Source: Cervus elaphus (Eukaryota > Chordata > Mammalia > Artiodactyla > Cervidae). Taken from it: DNA of 64,000 nt. Of the stretch, positions 10,861 to 22,277 are shown piece after piece. Both the position numbers and the translations under genes were made by a program. Position 1 is the first letter of the stretch; each line of letters opens with the position of its first letter. Below the pieces are notes generated by a model. That model saw only the letters and a list, made by a program, of their open reading frames with translations. It was not told the origin of the DNA and ran no database searches. The stretch is from contig NC_057823.1 of assembly GCF_910594005.1 (NCBI RefSeq), positions 56,108,015-56,172,014 of the forward strand, in the 5' to 3' direction.

Positions 10861-13178
10861 TTAAATTAAAAAAAAATGGTCTTGCAGCAACTATGGCAAA
10901 AACATTGCTCATTTTGAGTGGTGGATGTGTCAGTATTTGTTGTATTTAACCTTTATAAATGTTAATTTTTTTAAAAAAATTAAAAATATTCTGGAATTTA
11001 CCCTCCAGGTCACTGGTCTTCTGTCACTAAATCCCTTGAGGGGCTTTGGGTGCCAGAGCACCTGGAAGATGGGCTGGGGCTTCCCTCTCCTCTCTGTACC
11101 TTGGAAACTGTTGGTTAGGCCTTGATTCAGTCTACACATGGCTGTTCTGGCAACATTCTGCTCAGCAGCACATACCTTAAAAGACAATATCAATCCAGCT
11201 TTAGCAGGAGAAACTATTTTAGAATTAGGATCCATCTTCAGTAATTTATTATTTTGTATATTTTAGGGTAAATGTCAGAATACTCTTTAAATATAAAGCA
11301 ACACAAATGAGATATTTATGTACTCAGAGATTATTCCTATTTGTCTCACCTGCCACTTTATCTGGTGTTCTCAGGAGTCCATAATTCTCAAAGTAGATTG
11401 TGATCTCCCTGTTTTAAAACTCAATGACATGGGAGATAGACACCCATTTCTCTGGCTTTCCACGTCTAACAGTCCTCCTTTTGCATAGCTAAAGCAAAAG
11501 CCTGAGGGTTATGAAAACTGAAAATCCAGGGGAAAGAACTGCACTTCTCTGGATTTCACCAGAATGATTTGGCATGTTTTGAAATGTTTTAAAGCAAACT
11601 GTCTTGCCTAGGGCTGGAGTGAGGGCTGAGAGTGGAGTGGATCAATACAGGAGCCATCCCAGCTTTGCCTGAAGAGCTGTGATAATTAGAGGAAATGGCT
11701 TATTGGGTCTTTTTACAATCCAGAAAGAAACCATTTGTGGAATCAGTGGATGCCTGGCAGAGCCCATCAACTGCGGTTCAAAGATATATATCTTCATTGC
11801 TCCCAGATTCCTGAGCCAGACGGAACCTAAATTTCACAGCCCAGTGCATTATCCCAGGTATAATGCATCCCTCTGGTTTATTAGGCATGGCTAGTATATG
11901 CAATAGAAGGCTAGACATTAATTTGCCTCATGGGGAAACAAACGCTGGTTTTACTTTTGTTATCTGTACAGCTTTATAGATTCCTTATCAGAAAACTTGA
12001 AATCTATCATGACTCACTGGCAAGGACGAACAGAAAGAGTGAAAGGATACAAAATACAGTTACTCTGTCAATAAAGTGTGCAATTGCTTCAGTTGCTGGA
12101 ATACTTTGGGATGTTCAAACAAACTCTAGCATGTGCAGTCAAGGAGAGAACTTTTTCCTGATTAGTGCTGTATAGGAAGTATGGGAAAGAGAGCAGAGAG
12201 TATGCTGGTAGCCATGTGCTACTGCCTAAGCAGAGCTGACATAAGACTCCCTTTCATTCTGCAAATTATTTCTGGGCTACAATGTTTAAATAAGAACAAG
12301 ATGGATAGTTCCTCAGGATTTCAGAGCTGGAACAGAGAACCTTTTAGAGGCAGGGTGGAACTGTGGAGGCAGTTACATTCCAAGGAAAAAGTCCTCAACC
12401 AGGGAGGTTTGGCTCTGAAGATAGTGGCCGGGCAGCTGAAGTCTGAAGGCTTGTACCTTTAACCAGGAAAGCCTGTTTATAGGTCCTTGAAAATTTTGGA
12501 TCCTTGTGGTCTGGCCTGGCTAGGGAATTGCATCGTCGTATAAATAAGGCACATTGAGCTTGAACATTTTTCTTTTAAGTAATTCAAATAGATCCCAAGA
12601 TATTTATTAGGACTTTGGGGGCCACATAACTAATAGTCCACTTCCTTCTTGGAGTTCGGAACTCACTGAGAAATATATCATTGGGAATGAGATAGTCCGA
12701 GGTTAAAATGCCAGTTTTTACTGATGGAGTTCAGCTGGAACAGAGCATGGATCTGCAACCACTAACACTTTTTTCTCTGAATGAAAGAGGCCCTCCACTC
12801 AGTGAGGGTGGAGGGGGACAGTTGCCAGCCTCCTGTCAGGCAAACCCCTCAGCACATGTATATGGAGGTGAGGCTGCTCCCTATAGAGAAAATGCTGAGC
12901 CTCAGGCCCCCACTAACTTAACTGCTGGCAGGGGAGGAGGGGAAAGAAGGTGGGGAGAAAGAGGAGGGGGAGGAAGAAGGGGAGAAGGGAGAGAATAGCC
13001 CAAGTGTTTCTCCCACATTTTTCCTACCTAGCAAAATATTTCCCTCTATTGAAACACAAAAGGTATTATATTATCTGTAATTTTTGACTTTTAGATTCTC
13101 CATCCTAGACAATGTGATGGATCCACTCATTTTAATCCACATCCTAGGGGTACAGTTTGTTTAATTTAAATAGAGTTT
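10861..13178. other. Single-copy sequence with a purine-rich tract
   Basis: About 2.3 kb without a recognised repeat apart from the GA/GGA tract at 12924-12997. Several frames of 70-100 codons exist but have no domain, signal peptide or coding-like composition that I can support. Confidence 0.55.
12924..12997 (+). repeat. Purine-only G/A-rich tract
   Basis: A nearly pure purine strand of gga, gaa and ggg units over about 70 bp. It has potential for triplex (H-DNA) or G-quadruplex structure. Confidence 0.85.
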
Positions 13179-13408
13179 CACTCTTCAGCTTTCCTGGTGG
13201 CTCAGATGGTAAAGAATCTGCTTGAAATGTAGGAGACCTAGGTTTGATCCTTGGATTGGGAGGATCCCCTGGAGAAGGGCATGACAACCCGCTCCAGTAT
13301 TCTTGCCTGGAGAATTCCATGGACAGAGAAGCCTGGCAGGCTACAGTCCATGGAGTCGCAGAGTTGGGCACAACTGAGTGACTTCACTCACTCACTCACA
13401 CTTTTCAG
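13179..13408 (+). mobile_element. Bov-tA SINE with 10-bp TSD
   Basis: The SINE body is 13189-13398: tRNA head 'tggtggctcagatggtaaag', B-box-like 'ggtttgatcc', Bov-A body, and BovB-like 3' end running into an (actc)n tail. It is flanked by cactcttcag (13179-13188) and cacttttcag (13399-13408), a 10-bp duplication with one mismatch. Confidence 0.9.
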
Positions 13409-13664
13409 CATTGCCAGAAGCACTCAAATCTCACCTTTGGCAAGGTATGAGTTAGTAGTTGTTGAGAATCAACAATACCAGTCCAACCCACTCATTACTT
13501 ACAGATGCAGAATCAGGGGCCTCACCAACTTACTCAAGGTCAGAGCTAGCTGTCTGTGAGCTAGGAAGAAAACACAGGGCTCCTTCTCAATGGGCCAGTA
13601 GCCTCTTAATATGGACCTGTGTTTACTTTAGTTTTGGAATATCATTAGTTAACATTTTTTGGTT

Positions 13665-13862
13665 GCTTATTACATAACAAATACGGTTCCAAGCACATGT
13701 TATCCTATTTAATTCTTACACTCACAGTGGGATTGGTCACATTATCATTTCCATTTAACAGATAAGAAAACTGATGTCTAAAGAAGGGCTTATCCAATGG
13801 CACTCAGTCAGTGAATGGTCGAGCTAGGACTCCCACTCAGACACTGGAGTCCAGAGTCCAGA
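13665..13862 (-). mobile_element. MIR SINE
   Basis: Reverse-complement MIR text: 'aagcacatgttatcctattt', 'catttccatttaacagataa', 'gaaaactgatg' and 'cactcagtcagtgaatggt'. Ancient and diverged. Confidence 0.75.
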
Positions 13863-13991
13863 CTACTTGAGTGTCTGACAGAGTGAGAAAAGTTATTTTA
13901 GGAGAAGAACCTGCCTAACCCTCTCTTTCCACTACAAGGTCTAGACACAGGAAGAATGACTGCATTTACTTCATTGATGTAGCTGATCTTG

Positions 13992-14149
13992 CTCAAAGAA
14001 TTTTCTTTTTTTTTTTTTTAATTTTTTTATTAGTTGGAGGCTAATTACTTCACAACATTTCAGTGGGTTTTGTCATACATTGATATGAATCAGCCATAGA
14101 TTTACACTTATTCCCCATCCCGATCCCCCCTCCCTCAAAGAATTTTCTT
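13992..14149 (-). mobile_element. Short L1 3' end with 16-bp TSD
   Basis: The insertion at 14008-14133 begins with a T-rich tail and then 'attagttggaggctaattac', the ruminant L1 3' end. Perfect 16-bp repeats ctcaaagaattttctt lie at 13992-14007 and 14134-14149. The intact TSD and near-identity to the copy at 47735 suggest a relatively recent insertion. Confidence 0.92.
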
Positions 14150-15310
14150 GATGGTCTGTTTGTTGAGTACTTTCCAAAGAAGTGGATCAATTAATCTTTT
14201 ACCCATATTAGTATATAGAACTGCACATATGTACTCAATACATAATACAGTGGAGCCTGTGATTTCTTCCACTAGTAATGATAGGTATCAGAGTATTTGG
14301 TGGGTTCAGCTAACATATTGTAGTTTCACTCATTAAGATGATTTTCAATTAAAAACTTATTAACCAAGTACTGAGATAGTAAGATAGACCAAATGCCAAA
14401 ATACGGCATTCTTTAATTACATGAAGAAGTCTTTGGAATCAAAGGCTATATAAAATATTTTGACCTCTCTATAATGAACAATTGGTCCTATTGGATTCTA
14501 ATTATTTACAAGAATGCTTGATCCCTGAAATACCAGAGGTGGAAAATAAATAGAATTTTTTTTTTGTTAAATAAGATTACTACACATTTAATATTAATAG
14601 TAAGCAACAGAGGGATCTTACAAAATTTTTGATGTGTCTATACAGAGTCAGTGAAGTGGACTGACTCTGTATTATTCATTTGACTCACGGGGATTATCAG
14701 GATACGTTGTATCTCATCTTCTGCTTACTTCCCTCATCTACACACACACAAATGAGGCTTTGGGGAAGTTTAACAGGATTACTTACAGATAATTAAAGGA
14801 AAGAAAAATGGCCAGGGCATGGAATCTTGAACTACTGATTCTGGATCCACTATCCCAGAGGACTGTGGTGGAAATTCACCAATAGAGAACAAGAAAATTA
14901 GTCTGGAAAACAAATACTCTTAACCATACTGAGATTTTGGCCTCAAGTCCTAATGTTAAACTTGATCAACCTAGGTAGGCTAGGTCAAAGGATGGATTCT
15001 ATTCACTACTCCTAGATTGGTAAAGCAGTCTAGAACTAGGCAGGCAGAAGCTTCATGTTTTCCTCAAAAATTCAAGGCCCTATTCCTAAATTTTACCATT
15101 TCCATGTGGAATTGATAGGTCTGAAGTGTACCCACCAGAGAGGCCTAGGGAAGCAAGGGTTTACCCATTGGCAGGCCCATAGACTGTAGCTGGCTCAAAG
15201 ATACATTTTATTTAGCTTCTCAATGGTATTTAAAATTTTAATTTTAAAATAAAGAGATTTTTACATGAAACAATTAGATGTCCAGTTCTCTTAATAAGTT
15301 ATCAGATCTA
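14150..15310. other. Single-copy sequence, nothing recognised
   Basis: About 1.1 kb of mixed composition. No repeat, RNA gene or exon recognised. Confidence 0.55.
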
Positions 15311-15787
15311 GGTCAGAATGGCCATCATCAAAAGTCTATAAATAATAAATGCTGGACAGGTAGTGGAGAAAAGTGAACCCTCCTAACTGTTGGTGGGAAT
15401 GTGAATTGGTGCAGCCACTATGGAGAAGAGTATGGAGGTTCCTTAAAAAAACGAAAACTAGAGCTGCCATATGATCCTGCAATCCCCCTCCTGGGCATAT
15501 ATCCAGAAAAGATGAAAACTAATTTGTAAAGATACATGCACCCCCATGTTCACAGCAGCATTATTTACAATAGCCAAGACACGAAAGAAATCTAAATGTC
15601 TATCCATAGATGAACAGATAAAGAAGATGTGATATATATACATACAATGGAATATTACTCTGCTATAAAAAAGAATGAAATAGTGCCATTTGCAGCAATA
15701 TGGCTGGACCTAGAGATTATCAAACCAAGTGAAGTAAGTCAGAGAAAGACAAAGATCATACGATATCACTTTTATGTGGAATCAATT
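15311..15787 (+). mobile_element. L1 ORF2 C-terminal fragment
   Basis: 'gtcagaatggccatcatcaa', 'ttggtgggaatgtgaattgg', 'cctcctgggcatatatccag' and 'atggaatattactctgctat' are the familiar end of L1 ORF2. The fragment stops abruptly around 15783-15787, where BovB sequence begins. No L1 sequence resumes after that BovB. Confidence 0.9.
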
Positions 15788-16093
15788 CTAGGCACAATAA
15801 AGAACAGAAATGGTATGGAACTAACAGAAGCAGAAGATATTAAGAAGAGGTGGCAAGAATACACAGAAGAACTATACAAGAAAGATCTTCATGACACAGA
15901 TAACCATGATGGTATGATCACTCACCTAGAGCCAGACATCCTGGAATGGGAAATCAAGTGGGCCTTAGGAAGCATCACTATGAACAAAGTTAGTACAGGT
16001 GATGGAATTCCAGTTGAGCTATTTCAAATCCTAAAAGATGATGCTGTGAAAGTGCTGCACTCAATGTGCCAGCAAATTTGGAAAACTCAGTAG
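15629..16093 (+). pseudogene. Chimeric open frame: L1 ORF2 tail fused to BovB
   Basis: A 154-codon frame whose first ~50 residues are the C-terminal end of L1 ORF2 (MEYYSAIKKNEIVPFAAIWL). The remainder is BovB linker and early RT (NGMELTEAEDIKKRWQEYTE, DGIPVELFQILKDDAVKVLH). Both halves are in their native reading frame, and the fusion point is near 15785. The frame ends at a stop where other copies encode Gln-Trp-Pro. Expression is not implied; it is most likely a by-product of the element junction. Confidence 0.8.
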
Positions 16094-17450
16094 TGGCCAC
16101 AGGACTGGTAAAGGTCAGTTTTCATTCCAATCCCAAAGAAAGGCAATGCCAAAAAATGCTCAAAGTACTGCACAATTGCACTCATCTTACATGCTAGCAA
16201 AGTAATGCTCAAAATTCTCCAAGCCAGGCTTCAACAGTACGTGAACTGAGAACTTCCAGATGTTCAAGCTGGTTTTAGAAAAGGCAGAGGAAACAGAGAT
16301 CAAATTGCCAACATCCATTGGGTCATTGAGAAAGCAAGAGTGTTCCAGAAAAACATCTACTTCTGCTTTATTGACTACACCAAAGCCTTTGATTGTGTGG
16401 ATCACAACAAACTGTGGAAAATTCTTAAAGAGATGGGAATATCAGACCACCTGACCTGCCTCCTGAGAAATCTGTATGTAGGTCAAGAAGCAACAGTTAG
16501 AACTGGACATGGAACGACAGACTGGTTCCAAATTGGGAAAGGATAATGGCAAGGCTGTATATTGTCACCCTGCTTATTTAATTTATATGCAGAGTACAAC
16601 ATGAGAAATGCTGGACTGGATTAAGCACAAGCTGGAATCAAGATTGCCAGGAGAAATATTAATAACCTCAGATATGCAGATGATACCACCCTTATAGCAG
16701 AAAACCAAGAACTAAAGAACCTCTTGATGAAAGTGAAGGAGGAGAGTGAAAAAGTTGGCTTCAAATTCAACATTCAGAAAACTAAGATAATAACATCTGG
16801 TCCCATCACTTCATGGCAAATAGATGGGGAAACAGTGGAAACGGTGACAGATTTTATTTTGGGGGGCTCCAAAATCACTGCAGGTGGTGACTACAACCAT
16901 GAAATTAAAATATGCTTGCTTCTTGGGAAAAAAGTTATGACCTACCTAGGCAGCATATTAAAAAGCAGAGACATTACTTTGCTAACAAAGGTCCATCTAG
17001 TCAAAACTATGGTTTTTCCATATTGCATATGGATATGCAAGTTGGACTCTAAAGAAAGCTGAGTGCCGAAGAATTGATGCTTTTGAACTGTGGTGTTGGA
17101 GAAGACTCTTGAGAGTCTCTCGGACAGCAAGGAGATCCAACCAATACATCCTAAAGGAGATCAGTCCTGAATATTCATTGGAAGGACTGATGTTGAAGCT
17201 GAAACTCCAATACTTTGGCCACCTAATATGAAGAACTGACTCATTTGAAAAGACCTTGATGCTGGGAAAGATTGAGGGCAGAAGGAGAAGGGGATGACAG
17301 AGGATGAGATGGTTGGATGGCATCACTGACTCAATGGACATGGATTTGGGTAGACTCCAGCAGTTGGTGATGAACAGGGAGGCTTGGTTTGCTGTGGTTC
17401 ATGAGGTCGCAAAGAGTCAGGCACGACTGAGCGACTGAACTGAACTGAAC
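15788..17450 (+). mobile_element. BovB LINE, 5'-truncated
   Basis: Starts at 'ggcacaataaagaacagaaa' in the linker and ends in gactgaactgaactgaactg. RT blocks are present in several frames: IPVELFQILKDD, DYTKAFDCVDHNKLWKILKE and YADD near 16675. Stops and frameshifts occur throughout (for example a taa at the end of the IGKG block near 16546). The 5' end directly abuts the L1 fragment. Confidence 0.93.
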
Positions 17451-17559
17451 TGAAATATGGCTAAACTTTTTTCTAAATCACAAACGTGGAAACAGTTTGA
17501 TCCTTTTAGGTTTTTGCTTTCAGGATATGTTAGATGACATGAGATCAGTCTAGAGATTC

Positions 17560-17980
17560 ACCATTTCTAAGGCAAGATCTTCTGAGTGTTCTACCTGATA
17601 ACTGATGAATCAGGAGTTTTCCAATCCAGCTGATAGGAACACGTACTACACTTGGCCCTGTGTGAGTCCAAAAGGATAGTCCTCTAATCCTTTTGGGTAA
17701 TTCTTTCTCCATCCTCAGGTAGTGACCCCATATACGTTCAGGCCAGTCTTGTGATGAGTACTTTAAGGGGTTTTATCTGGGTTCTTCTTCCTGTACCACC
17801 ACTTAGAAACTATAGACAGTAAGCTGGCAGAATTGTAGGACTCACTTCATGTGCTTCCTTCTCTCAGAGATCACTGTCTTTTGTTGTCTGATGTTCACTG
17901 TCTACTTTTTGGTTGTTTAAGGATAGACACAGTCTCTATTGCTCCATTTTGTCTAGAAGTAGAAGTATATACCTAAAAGT
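17560..17980 (-). mobile_element. Possible old L1 3' UTR
   Basis: 'gatgagtactttaaggggtt', 'cttcctgtaccaccacttag' and 'attgctccattttgtctaga' resemble the reverse complement of an old L1M 3' untranslated region. Recognition is from memory and the match is diverged. Confidence 0.4.
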
Positions 17981-18007
17981 TTTCTTTTAAGGGGTTATGT
18001 CTTTTTA

Positions 18008-18157
18008 ATTTAATTTGGTTGCATTGGGTCTTAGTTGCAGCATGTGGGCCTAAGTGCCCTGCAGCCTGTGGGATCTTAGTTCCCAGACCAGGGATTGAAC
18101 TCACATCCCCTGCTTTGCAAGATGGATTCTTAACCACTGGGCCACCAGGTAAATCTC
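18008..18157 (-). mobile_element. tRNA-derived SINE, CHR-like
   Basis: 'gggtcttagttgcagcatg', 'cccagaccagggattgaact' (reverse complement of a B-box) and 'ttaaccactgggccaccagg' match the tRNA-Glu-derived SINEs of cetartiodactyls without a BovB tail. Confidence 0.65.
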
Positions 18158-18208
18158 CATTGAAAAGCTTAATGACATTATTTTGTTGTATTATATTTGT
18201 TCCTATGA

Positions 18209-18715
18209 TTCAGTTCAGTTCAGTCACTCAGTCGTGTCCAACTCTTTGCGACTGCATGGACTACAATGTGCCAGGCTTCCCTGTTCATCACCAATTTCTG
18301 GATCTTGCTCAAATTCATGTCCATTGAGTCAGTGATGCCATCCAAACATCTCATCCTCTGTCACCCTCTTCTCCTCATGCCTTCAATCTTTCCCAGCATC
18401 AGGGTCTTTTCAAATGAGTCAGTTCTTCACATCAGGAGGCCAAAGTATTGGAGCTTCAGCTTCAGCATCTGTCTTTCCAATGAATATTCAGGACTGATCT
18501 CCTTTAGGATGTACTGGTTGGATCTCCTTGCTGTACAAGGGACTCTCAAGAGTCTTCTCCAACACCACAGTTCAAAAGCATCAGTTCTTTGGTGCTCAGC
18601 CTTCTTTACAGTTAAACTCTCACATCCCTACATGACTACTGGAAAAACCATAGCTTTGACGAGATGGACCTTTGTTGGCAAAGTAATATCTCTGCTTTTT
18701 AATATGCTGTCTAGG
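18209..18715 (-). mobile_element. BovB LINE 3' end
   Basis: The + strand starts 'ttcagttcagttcagtcact' (reverse complement of the ctgaactgaac tail) and continues back into the C-terminal RT region to 'aatatgctgtctaggt'. A strongly 5'-truncated copy of about 500 bp in the opposite orientation to its neighbours. No secure TSD. Confidence 0.92.
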
Positions 18716-18837
18716 TTCCTTTGGTTATCTTGTAATTATGATCACTGGTAATGATTTTTTATTTGTTATAGTTAATTTTCCTTTTAAAATAAGTTGATTA
18801 TAGTGTGAAAAAGTGAGTCAATTTTAAGAAAAAATAT

Positions 18838-19133
18838 TTAGGAAGACACAGAGGATCCACCCTGGAGAAAATCCCACATGATAATGAAGGTAGAAATTGG
18901 AGTGATAAAGCTTTAATCCAAGGAATAGCAAGGATTGTTGGAAACCACCAGGAGACTGGAATGGAACAGATTCTCCTTCAGAGTCTTCAGAAGGAACCAA
19001 CCTTGTTGACACCTTGATTTCAGACCTCTGGCCTCCTAAAGAGTGAGAGAATGAACTTCTGTTTCAAGCACTGCCCTCCCACCTCCCACCTCCAGTTTGT
19101 GGTAATGTGTTATAGCTGCCCTAGGGACTAAAT
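18838..19133 (+). mobile_element. MLT1-like MaLR LTR, 3' half
   Basis: 'acaccttgatttcagacctc', 'tggcctcctaaagagtgaga' and 'gtttgtggtaatgtgttata' with 'gctgccctagg' are the classic end of MLT1-type LTRs. The 5' portion is missing or too diverged to place. Confidence 0.75.
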
Positions 19134-19865
19134 AAGCAGTTTCTTTTTTTCTCACAAGTTTGTAGAAATTTATTATAAAAGAAGAAAAACATTTAGTGAA
19201 AAACAAAAGTGATAAAAACATATGACAAGCAATATGATGGTGATAAATGAGGGAAATTTGGGACAATAAGGCCTGAGCTTATCTGTAAGAGATAAATAAT
19301 GCTGGGCATTGTAGCCTATTAATCAAGACCTGGCTGAGAAATCTTGACCCAGATGTCTATCAAACTCAAATCCATTAGAGATTATGGGTGGTACTGAGGA
19401 CCATAAATGTCCTCATTTCACAAGATGACCGGATTTCATGGGGCGTTCCAGGATAAAAGGAGAAAATGTTCAGTGGCCAGCTGATACATGTTGTCTTTTC
19501 TTAATGATGTTAACTCATTGCCCTCTCATGTAGTGGGGCAGGCTATGGTATTGTGTTGAGAGAGAATGTAGAATTTGGGAGGAGCTGTATACTACTGGGC
19601 TGAAAGGAGGTTTCTTTGTTTTTCCTTTCTACGTTTTGGTTAAAAAGTGGAGGAAGGTTGGAGACATCGCCTAGCCTGTCTCTGTTGTGGCTCTTTGTCT
19701 TAATAAGGTTAATAAAAATCTATTAAGTTATTGCTACCCTGCCTTTGTCTATGGCTCATCTTTGCACTGGTAACATGGTCATCTTCTCCACTCTCTGAGA
19801 AATGGCTGCTGTCCGAACTAAGATCTGAAGGATGAATAGAAGTTGTCTAGGAGAAGAATTCTTCC
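19134..19865. other. Single-copy or unclassified sequence
   Basis: About 730 bp. A stretch with two AATAAA-like words near 19705-19720 could be an eroded LTR, but no TG...CA ends or TSD are visible. Left unclassified. Confidence 0.4.
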
Positions 19866-21113
19866 ATGCTAGTAAGGTTATGTTCAAAATCCTCCAAGTT
19901 AGACATCACCATTACATGAACCAAGAACTTACAGATGTTCAAGCTGGGTTTATAGAAGGCAGAGGAACCAGAGATCAAGTTGCCAACATTCACTCAATCA
20001 TAGAGAAAGCAAGGGAATTCCAGAAAAACATCAACCTCTGTTTCACTGACTATGCTAAAGCCTTTGACTATGTGGATCATAAAAAACGGTGGAGAACTTA
20101 AAGAGATGGGAATATCAGACCATCTTACCTGTCTCCTGAGAAACCTATGTGTGGGCCAAGAAGCAACAGTTATAACCCTGTATGGAACAAGTAAATGACT
20201 GATTCAGGATTAAGAAAGGAGTATGACAAGGCTGTTTATAGTCACCCTGTTTATTTAACTTATATGCAGAGCACATCATGTGAAATGCCAGGCTGGATGA
20301 GTTACCAGCTAGATTCACAATTGCCAGGAGAAATATCAACAACCTCTGATACATGGATTATACACTTTTAATGGCAGAAAGTGAAGAGGAACTAAAAAGC
20401 CTCTTGATGAGGGTGAAGGAGGAGAATGAGAAAGCCGGCTTAAAACTCAATATTAAAAAACTAAGATCATGGCGTCCAGTCCCATCACTTTATGGCAAAC
20501 AGAAGTGGAAAAGGTAGAAGCAGTGACAGATTTCCTCTTGGGCTCCAAAATCACTGAGAATGGTGATTATAGCCATGAAATTAGAAGACAACTGCTTCTT
20601 GGCAGGAAAGCTACGACAAAGCTAGACAGAGTGTTAAAAAGCAAAGACATCACTTTGCTGACAAAGGTCCATATTGTCAAGGCTATTGTCTTTCCAGTAT
20701 GGATGTGAGAGATTGACAATAAAGAAGGCAGAGAGCCAAAGAATTGATGGTTTCTAACTGTGGTGCTGGAGAAGACTCTGGAAAGTCTCTTGGACAGCAA
20801 GGAGATCAAACCAATCAATCTAAAATGAAATCAACCCTGAATACTCTTTGGAAGGACTGATGCTGAAGCTGAAGCTCCAACACTTGGCTACCTGATAGCT
20901 GACTCATTAGAAAAGACCCTGATTCTGGGAAAGATTGAGAGCAGAAAGAGAAGAGGGCAACAGAGGATGAGATGTTTGGATGGCATCACTGATTCAACGG
21001 GTATGAACTTGGGCAAACTCTGGGAGATGGTGAGGGACAGGGAAGCTGGGCATGCTGCAGCCCATGGGGTCACAAAGGGTCGGACATGACTTGGCGACTG
21101 AACAATAACAACA
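19866..21113 (+). mobile_element. BovB LINE, degraded RT and C-terminal region
   Basis: Begins in the RT domain ('atgctagtaaggttatgttc') and ends at 'cgactgaacaataacaac', the aacaac-type BovB tail. A frame at 19832-20101 shows DVQAGFIEGRGTRDQVANIH and DYAKAFDYVDHKK. The YADD region near 20350 is destroyed. More diverged than the copies at 50-52 kb and 57-59 kb, so probably older. Confidence 0.9.
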
Positions 21114-21181
21114 GGAAAAGAGTTAAGGGGCTTAGAGTGAATGCTCATCTCTTCCACAGGGTTTTTTGGATTTTTACCATT

Positions 21182-21418
21182 TTATGCAATTGTGTGTGTG
21201 TGTGTGTGTTAATTACTTAGGCATGTCTGACTCTTTGTGATCCCATGGACTGTAGCTCCTCAGGCTCTTCTGCCCATAGAATTCTCCAGGCAAGAATAAT
21301 GGAGTGGGTAGTCTTTCCCTTCTCTAGGGGATCTTCCCAACCCAGGGATCAAACCCAGGTCTCCTGCATTACAGGCAGATTCTTTAGCGTCTGAGCCACC
21401 AGGGAAGCCCTTATGCAA
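21182..21418 (-). mobile_element. Bov-tA SINE with 8-bp TSD and (TG)n tail
   Basis: SINE body 21190-21410, minus strand, ending in 'gagccaccagggaagccc' (start of the tRNA head). The tail end is a (TG)n run at 21191-21208. Perfect 8-bp repeats ttatgcaa lie at 21182-21189 and 21411-21418. Confidence 0.9.
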
Positions 21419-21842
21419 CTATAGAGATTCCATAAAACTCAATAATGCCAAATCCAATATATCCTACTTGTAATTTTCTCATGTTGGAAGGGCTACCATT
21501 ACTGTAGTACCCAGCCAAATAATATGTGTCTATAACTGAGCTATTTCTATGCTTATCTGTTATATTTCTTAAAAGAAGGGTCCTTTCTATGTCAAATTTT
21601 ATAGGAAAAGAAAACATCTGGAGTAATTTTCCCCATGAGAGTTGAAATTTATTTCAAAATTTAAGGTGGAGTTCACTCCTGATGCTCTAAAGTCCTTCTA
21701 CACCAGAACTACCTGTGCTTTACTCTACAGAACACCATTCATTTCTGAGAAGACCCGAGGAAACAGGAAGGAGCCAGGAGCGCCTCCTTAGTTTTGGGGG
21801 AAGTAGAGGAAGTGGATAAAGGTACACATACCTGACTGAGTT
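21419..21842. other. Single-copy sequence, nothing recognised
   Basis: About 420 bp with no recognisable element or exon. Confidence 0.5.
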
Positions 21843-22277
21843 GAAACATGCAAGGCTCCACATGGTTTGGTGTCTGTCTACCTTTCTGAACTCACCTCTC
21901 CTATCCTCTCTCACCCCTATCGCATGCCATCCTTATACACTTACTAACCATTTTAGCTTCCTTTCTCCTCCTCAAACAGGCAAGCACCTCCTGCTTTGGG
22001 CCACTTGCTCTACTTCCTGCCTGGCAGGCTCTTCCCCAGCTCATCATATAGCCAGCTTCTCTTCATCCTTCAGTGTGGGATCAAATACTGCCTCTTCAGA
22101 GAGGGCTTCCCTGTGCATTTGAGGACTTGTTCTGTTTTGCTAATTTATCTCTTTTTCTCTCTAGAATGTAAGCCCAATGAGGGCAGGGGCATCCCCTCTA
22201 CTATACTTATCTGTAACCCCAGGGCTAGCATAGTACCTACCATATAATATGTGCTCAATGACTATTCTGGAATAAGT
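21843..22277 (+). mobile_element. L2 LINE 3' end
   Basis: Mammalian L2 landmarks in order: 'caggctcttccccagctcat', 'tcagagagggcttccctgtg', 'tagaatgtaagcccaatgag', 'ggcaggggc', 'agcatagtacctacc' and 'tgctcaatgactattc'. Diverged throughout. Apparent frames here are chance. Confidence 0.75.

Noticed and set aside
12924..12997. CpG island or promoter
   Set aside because: The tract is purine-rich but almost free of CpG, and no transcription start context is visible.
18199..18720. 6-bp TSD gttcct for the BovB at 18209-18715
   Set aside because: The left copy is separated from the element by several bases and the match is too short to trust.
18266..18751. 161-codon plus-strand open frame
   Set aside because: It is the antisense of the BovB 3' region; the same antisense peptide pattern recurs over other BovB copies.
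21337..21410. tRNA gene
   Set aside because: tRNA-like A and B boxes belong to the heads of Bov-tA and CHR-like SINEs; no head can fold as a complete tRNA and each is attached to a SINE body.
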